A stretch of 64,000 bases of DNA. Origin: DATBLE01 sp963841405 (lineage in GTDB: Bacteria > Actinomycetota > Thermoleophilia > Gaiellales > Gaiellaceae). The translations under genes were made by a program, and so were the position numbers. The notes below the pieces were generated by a model. That model worked only from the letters and a program-made list of their open reading frames with translations. It did no database searches and had not been told where the DNA came from. The stretch lies in NCBI GenBank assembly GCA_963841405.1, contig CAWJCM010000005.1, forward strand, positions 124,001 to 188,000, given 5' to 3'. Shown here piece after piece: positions 60,013-64,000 of the stretch. Numbering within the stretch: position 1 is the stretch's first letter; each line of letters starts with the position of its first letter.

Positions 60013-62163
60013 ATGGCCGTCGCGAAGCCGCAGGACTACCTCGCCGACCTGAACCCCGCCCAGCGGGAGGCCGTGCTGACGACCGAGGGGGCGCTGCTCG
60101 TGATCGCCGGCGCCGGCTCGGGGAAGACGCGTGTCCTCACCCACCGGGTCGCGCACCTGGTCTCTGCCTGCGGCGTCCAGCCGAACGAGATCCTTGCGAT
60201 CACGTTCACGAACAAGGCCGCGGGTGAGATGCGCGACCGGTTGGAGGGTCTGCTCGGCAACGTCGCCCGCACGATCTGGATCCTCACCTTCCACGCCGCC
60301 TGCGGCCGGATCCTTCGCCGCGAGGCGGCGCGGCTCGGCTACAAGTCCAACTTCTCGATCTACGACCAGGCGGATCAGGTGCGGCTGACCAAGCAGTGCC
60401 TGGAGGATCTCGACCGCGACCCGAAGCGGTTCGTCCCGCGCGGGATCCACGCGCAGATCTCGAACGCGAAGAACCAGCTGATCGGCCCGGACGACTACCT
60501 CAGCCGCGTCGAGTCCTTCTACGACCAGACGGCCGCCGACGTGTACCGGCTGTACCAGAAGCGGCTGCACGACTCGAACGCGATGGACTTCGACGACCTG
60601 CTCATGCTCACGGTCGAGGTGCTGGAGCGGTTCCCGGAGGCCCTCGAACGCTGGCAGAGGGCGTTCCGGTACGTGCTGGTCGACGAGTACCAGGACACGA
60701 ACCACGCCCAGTACCGCCTGCTCCAGCTACTGGCCGGCAGGCACCGGAACCTGATGGTCGTGGGAGACCCCGACCAGTCGATCTACGCGTTCCGCGGAGC
60801 CGACATCAGGAACATCCTCGAGTTCGAGCGCGACTTCCCCGAGACCAGGGTGATCCCGCTCGAGCAGAACTACCGCTCGACCAACACGATCCTCGGCGCT
60901 GCCAACGCGGTCATCGCCAACAACCGGGAGCGCAAGGAGAAGAACCTCTGGTCGGAGCTCGGCGAGGGCCGGCCCGTGCACGCGATCGAGGTCGAGGACG
61001 AGCACGCCGAGGCGCGATTCGTCGCCGCCGAGATCGCCGCCCTTGTCGAGGAGGGGTACTCGGCCGACGAAATCGCGGTCTTCTACCGGACGAATGCGCA
61101 GTCGCGGGTGCTCGAGGACGTGCTCGTGCGCCAGGGGATCGCCTACCAGGTGATCGGCGGGCCGCGCTTCTACGAGCGCGCCGAGATCAAGGACCTCGTC
61201 GCCTACCTGCAGGTGCTGGACAATCCGTTCGACGCGGCCGCGCTCCTGCGCATCGCCAACCGACCGAGGCGCGGCATCGGCGAGGCGACCATGAACCGCC
61301 TGCGCGCCTACGCCGACGGCCACGGGATGTCGTTGTTCGAGTCGCTCGCCTATCCGGAGGAGGCGGGCATCGGCGCCGCGCCGCTGAGGAACGTCTCGGC
61401 GCTGCGCACGATGCTGATCTCGCTCCAGGCGGCTGCGCAGGATCTGCCCGTGCCAGAGCTGATCGAGGCGGTGCTCGAACGCTCCGGCTACCAGGACGCG
61501 CTCGAGGCGGAGCGGACGATCGAGGCGCAGGGGCGCTTGGAGAACCTCCAGGAGCTGGTGGGAGTCGGCCGCGAGTATCTCGAGCAGGCAGAGGAGCCGA
61601 GTCTGTCGGGCTTTCTCCAGGAGATCTCGCTCTATTCCGACCAGGACGCGATCCGCGGCGAGCAGAGCCTCGTCACGCTGATGACCATCCACAATGCGAA
61701 GGGCCTCGAGTTCAAGGCGGTGTTCGTGATCGGGCTGGAGGAGGGGATCTTCCCGCACATGCGCTCGATCGAGGAGCAGGGGGTGGAGGAGGAGCGGCGG
61801 CTCGCCTATGTCGGGATGACGCGGGCGGAGGAGCGCCTCGTGCTCACCCACGCCACCTCGCGCTCGCTGTGGGGCAGCCGAACCTTCAACCTGCCGTCGC
61901 GCTTCCTCGACGAGCTGCCCGGGGACGGCGTGGTCGTCGAGCGGCTGCGGCCGGCATCCTGGAGTGGCTACGGCGCGCGCGACGTGACGCCGCGCGCCGA
62001 CGTTCCCGTCCTCGCCACCGGCGACTCCGTCCGCCACGGCACTCTCGGCGAGGGCGTGGTCGTCCGGGTCGAGGCCGGCGGCGTCGTCACGGTCCGGTTC
62101 GCCGACGACGGCGCCGAGCGCAGACTGATGCTCGAGTACGCGCCGCTGGAGAAGATCGCCTGA
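60013..62163 (+). CDS. pcrA: UvrD/PcrA-type superfamily 1 DNA helicase
   Basis: 716 residues. Motifs in order: Q motif LNPAQREAV, Walker A AGAGSGKTRVL, ITFTNKAAGEMRDR, Walker B LVDEYQDTN, GDPDQSIYAFRGAD, PLEQNYRS, LMTIHNAKGLEF, RRLAYVGMTRA. The C-terminal ~60 residues carry a Tudor-like UvrD/PcrA tail (GDSVRHGTLGEGVVVRVE) that contacts RNA polymerase in PcrA. Role: 3'-5' helicase in excision and mismatch-independent repair, and RNAP backtracking. No LexA box upstream. Stop overlaps the next ATG (TGATG). Confidence 0.96.
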   Translation: MAVAKPQDYLADLNPAQREAVLTTEGALLVIAGAGSGKTRVLTHRVAHLVSACGVQPNEILAITFTNKAAGEMRDRLEGLLGNVARTIWILTFHAACGRILRREAARLGYKSNFSIYDQADQVRLTKQCLEDLDRDPKRFVPRGIHAQISNAKNQLIGPDDYLSRVESFYDQTAADVYRLYQKRLHDSNAMDFDDLLMLTVEVLERFPEALERWQRAFRYVLVDEYQDTNHAQYRLLQLLAGRHRNLMVVGDPDQSIYAFRGADIRNILEFERDFPETRVIPLEQNYRSTNTILGAANAVIANNRERKEKNLWSELGEGRPVHAIEVEDEHAEARFVAAEIAALVEEGYSADEIAVFYRTNAQSRVLEDVLVRQGIAYQVIGGPRFYERAEIKDLVAYLQVLDNPFDAAALLRIANRPRRGIGEATMNRLRAYADGHGMSLFESLAYPEEAGIGAAPLRNVSALRTMLISLQAAAQDLPVPELIEAVLERSGYQDALEAERTIEAQGRLENLQELVGVGREYLEQAEEPSLSGFLQEISLYSDQDAIRGEQSLVTLMTIHNAKGLEFKAVFVIGLEEGIFPHMRSIEEQGVEEERRLAYVGMTRAEERLVLTHATSRSLWGSRTFNLPSRFLDELPGDGVVVERLRPASWSGYGARDVTPRADVPVLATGDSVRHGTLGEGVVVRVEAGGVVTVRFADDGAERRLMLEYAPLEKIA

Positions 62164-63380
62164 TGGAGATCCGTCGCTGCGGGACGCCCGAGGAGCTGCG
62201 CGATGCGGTCGGCGCGATCGTCCACTACCTCGGCCGGGAGAAGCCGGACGAGGACTGGCTCGGCCGCTGGCTCGAGGTCTTCGAGCTCGAGCGCATGCTC
62301 GCCGCGGTGGACGACGACGGCTCGATCGTCGGCGGTGCGGGCGCGTTCGGCTTCCGGATGACCGTCCCCGGCGGCGCGCAGCTTTCCACGGCCGGCGTCA
62401 CGGTCGTCGGCGTCCTGCCGACGCACCGCCGCCGGGGGATCCTCCGCTCGATGATGCGCGCGCAGCTCGACGACGTGCACGCACGCGGTGAGCCGCTGGC
62501 CGCGCTGTGGGCCTCGGAGGAGACGATCTACGGCCGGTACGGCTACGGCCTCGCGTCGCTGAATGCCCAGTTCGACGTCGACAGGTCGTACGCCGCGTTC
62601 CGGCCGGGCGTCGAGCCGGTCGGCCGCGTGCGCCTGGTCGACTTCGATACCGCTTCGCGGCAGCTACCGCCGGTCTACGACGCGGTGCAGCGGGTCACGC
62701 CGGGCATGTACGAACGCTCCGAGGCCTGGTGGACGAGCCGCCAGCTCGTCGACCCCGAGAACTTCCGCTTCGGTGGCAGCCCGAAGCACATCGCCGTGCT
62801 CGAGGTCGACGGCGAGCCGCAGGCCTACGCGATCTACCGCCTGCACGTCGCGTTCGGCGACCTCGGGCCGGAGACGAAGCTGCGGACGATCGAGGTCGTC
62901 GCCGCGACGCCCGCCGCGACCGCGTCGATCTGGCGCTACCTTCTTGACGTCGATTGGACGAAGACCGTCTCGGCCGCGCTGCAGCCGGTCGACCACCCGC
63001 TTTTCCTCCTGCTCGTACGGCCGAACCTCTCGAAGCCGACGCTCTCGGACGGGATCTGGGTGCGGCTCGTCGATGTGGGGGCGGCACTCTCGGGAAGGAG
63101 CTACGCGGCTGACGCATCGCTGGTACTCGACGTGCGCGACGCGTTCTGCCCATGGAATGAGGGACGCTGGCGGCTGGAGGGCGGGGAGGCCGGCAGGACG
63201 CGCGACGCAGCCGACCTTGCACTCGATGTCTCCGACCTCGGCTCCGTCTATCTCGGCGGATTCACCTTTCGCGACCTGCAGCGCGCCGGCCGCGTGGACG
63301 AGCTGACTGAGGGCGCCGTCTACTTGGCCGAGGCGACCTTCCGGACCGAGGGCGTGCCCTGGTGTCCGGAGATCTTCTGA
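62163..63380 (+). CDS. Eis-like GNAT N-acetyltransferase
   Basis: 405 residues: an N-terminal GNAT domain (VTVVGVLPTHRRRGILRSMMRAQLDD, acetyl-CoA loop; ASEETIYGRYGYGLAS with the catalytic-acid Tyr), a middle GNAT-like domain and an SCP2-like C-terminus ending in Phe (VPWCPEIF), where Eis enzymes use the terminal carboxylate. Eis homologues acetylate aminoglycosides and lysine side chains; substrate here unknown. Coupled to pcrA by TGATG. Its 3' end overlaps the antisense small gene by 61 bp. Confidence 0.88.
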   Translation: MEIRRCGTPEELRDAVGAIVHYLGREKPDEDWLGRWLEVFELERMLAAVDDDGSIVGGAGAFGFRMTVPGGAQLSTAGVTVVGVLPTHRRRGILRSMMRAQLDDVHARGEPLAALWASEETIYGRYGYGLASLNAQFDVDRSYAAFRPGVEPVGRVRLVDFDTASRQLPPVYDAVQRVTPGMYERSEAWWTSRQLVDPENFRFGGSPKHIAVLEVDGEPQAYAIYRLHVAFGDLGPETKLRTIEVVAATPAATASIWRYLLDVDWTKTVSAALQPVDHPLFLLLVRPNLSKPTLSDGIWVRLVDVGAALSGRSYAADASLVLDVRDAFCPWNEGRWRLEGGEAGRTRDAADLALDVSDLGSVYLGGFTFRDLQRAGRVDELTEGAVYLAEATFRTEGVPWCPEIF

Positions 63381-63679
63381 TGGTGGCTCTGGACGATCCG
63401 CTGTGAGAGCGCCTGGGCGATGTCGTCCGGCGCACTGGAGTAGACCTTCAGGTCGGCAGGAAGCGACCTGAGCGCTGCTCGGTAGCAGGCGAGAGGATAG
63501 ACGCCGTCGATGCGCCCGTCGGACCAGTCGCGGAGGAGGCGGCTCTCGCAGGCTGCAGCCGCCGGTGGATGCGAGGCGGCGGCACGCGCTCCGCTGCCGC
63601 GGTGCACTGCCGACAGCAGAACTGCCGAAAGGGCGGCGAGCGCAATCCCCGCCACGACAGCCACCCGAGTCAGGCGCAT
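63320..63679 (-). CDS. Small exported or membrane-anchored protein
   Basis: 119 residues: signal/anchor VAVVAGIALAALSAVLLSAV, then a compact region CESRLLRDWSDGRIDGVYPLACYRAALRSLPADLKVYSSAPDDIAQAL with two Cys, and a basic tail. It reads like a conserved family, but I cannot name one. ATG 63679 lies in an 18-bp tandem repeat (63677-63711). The last 61 bp overlap the Eis-like gene. Confidence 0.65.
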   Translation of the reverse strand: MRLTRVAVVAGIALAALSAVLLSAVHRGSGARAAASHPPAAAACESRLLRDWSDGRIDGVYPLACYRAALRSLPADLKVYSSAPDDIAQALSQRIVQSHHQKISGHQGTPSVRKVASAK

Positions 63680-63711
63680 TCAACCATCGTTTCGCATTCA
63701 ATCATCGTTTC
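63677..63711. repeat. Two tandem copies of CATTCAAYCATCGTTTC
   Basis: 17-bp units at 63677-63693 and 63695-63711 differ at one base (18-bp period) and are AT-rich in a GC-rich genome. They cover the start of the small exported gene on the minus strand. They could be an operator. The rest of the 194-bp gap up to 63874 contains TTGACA at 63717-63722 but no clear -10. Confidence 0.6.
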
Positions 63712-63874
63712 CCACGTTGACAGCACGCGAAACATTTTCTTCCGTCGGGACGTTTGAAAGCCGCCGGAGATGGGAAGAGCAGCCGCCGCGGCCCCGCCAC
63801 CCCTGGTGACGGCCCTTGATGCGATGATGCCTGGATCGGGGCAGCCCAGGCCCGGCCGTCCACCTCGTGACGAC

Positions 63875-64000
63875 GTGAGCGACGCAGACGTATCCAGCGA
63901 CCGCACCGACGCGACTGCCGCGGCCGTCCTGATCGTCGACGACCGGCCCGAGAATCTAGAGGCACTCGAGGCGTTCCTGGAGCCGCTGGGCGCGCGGATC
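63875..64000 (+). CDS. Response regulator, 3'-truncated by window edge
   Basis: 42 codons visible. GTG 63875, a ~15-residue polar lead, then AAVLIVDDRPENLEALEAFLEPLGARI: the start of a receiver domain, with the acidic pair DD. The PEN variant suggests the hybrid or PP2C/GGDEF-linked receiver class often seen in chemosensory response regulators. Output domain lies beyond the window. Confidence 0.75.
   Translation, partial: MSDADVSSDRTDATAAAVLIVDDRPENLEALEAFLEPLGARI

Overview
The window is a GC-rich, gene-dense bacterial chromosome segment. Very frequent GTG starts, GTGA/ATGA stop-start overlaps, near-leaderless promoters, a predicted F420-type deazaflavin reductase, ceoB/ceoC-type RCK genes and a Gram-positive-type LexA box all point to an actinobacterium. 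Gene content fits a deep lineage such as Thermoleophilia (Gaiellales/Solirubrobacterales), but that placement is inference. Most of the window is chromosomal housekeeping sequence. I see no prophage, CRISPR array or intact insertion sequence.

Layout. 1-4.7 kb: 3' part of polA, rpsA, coaE, a lytic transglycosylase. 4.65-6.3 kb: a small cassette (ribbon-helix-helix protein, 42-residue unknown, DUF4097 protein) with a promoter carrying direct repeats, then a decayed MFS transporter. 6.3-11.2 kb: pabB-like/pabC-like pair, deazaflavin reductase, DUF1360 protein, uvrB. 11.3-16.6 kb: large LuxR-type ATPase, arylsulfotransferase-like protein, metallophosphoesterase, small membrane protein. 16.7-23.9 kb: AI-2E-family permease divergent from uvrA (with a LexA box), PLD-like protein, Yip1-like membrane protein, histidine phosphatase. 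23.9-28.4 kb (minus strand): panB, panC and a DUF2520 gene (candidate ketopantoate reductase), then a YjbR/SDR/GNAT group. 28.4-36.4 kb: FmdB zinc ribbon, type-4 UDG, tsaE-tsaB-rimI-tsaD (t6A synthesis), subtilase, glutamate dehydrogenase, glutaredoxin-like protein, Rex. 36.5-41.0 kb (minus): a polycistron of a broken SBP56/methanethiol oxidase gene, a small broken membrane gene, a monooxygenase, a TetR regulator and an unusual alpha/beta-hydrolase/glycosyltransferase fusion. 41.1-46.0 kb: glycosyltransferase, GCS2 ligase, DUF1844, K+-independent H+-pyrophosphatase. 46.0-53.3 kb: a tRNA-Asp region with remnants, two APC permeases with UspA domains, and ceoB/ceoC RCK proteins (probable K+ uptake and control), then a PQQ sugar dehydrogenase. 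53.6-56.5 kb: cobalamin riboswitch and a btuFCD importer. 56.5-64 kb: uncharacterised protein, CinA-like protein, YbhN flippase-like protein, methyltransferase, uvrD/pcrA, Eis-like acetyltransferase, small exported protein, and the start of a response regulator.

The most unusual signal is a set of short perfect palindromes scattered through genes and gene ends. GTAACAC-N-GTGTTAC occurs four times: twice in frame inside polA, once supplying the btuD stop codon, once beside the stop of the convergent gene. A 12-bp-arm palindrome lies in frame inside uvrA, an 11-bp-arm one inside the DUF1360 gene, and a GGGGGAACC hairpin follows two unrelated genes in the same orientation. They look like small mobile or recruited palindromic elements tolerated inside essential genes. 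Secondary points of interest are the RHH/42-aa/DUF4097 cassette, the hydrolase-glycosyltransferase fusion, and three genes without an ATG, GTG or TTG start.
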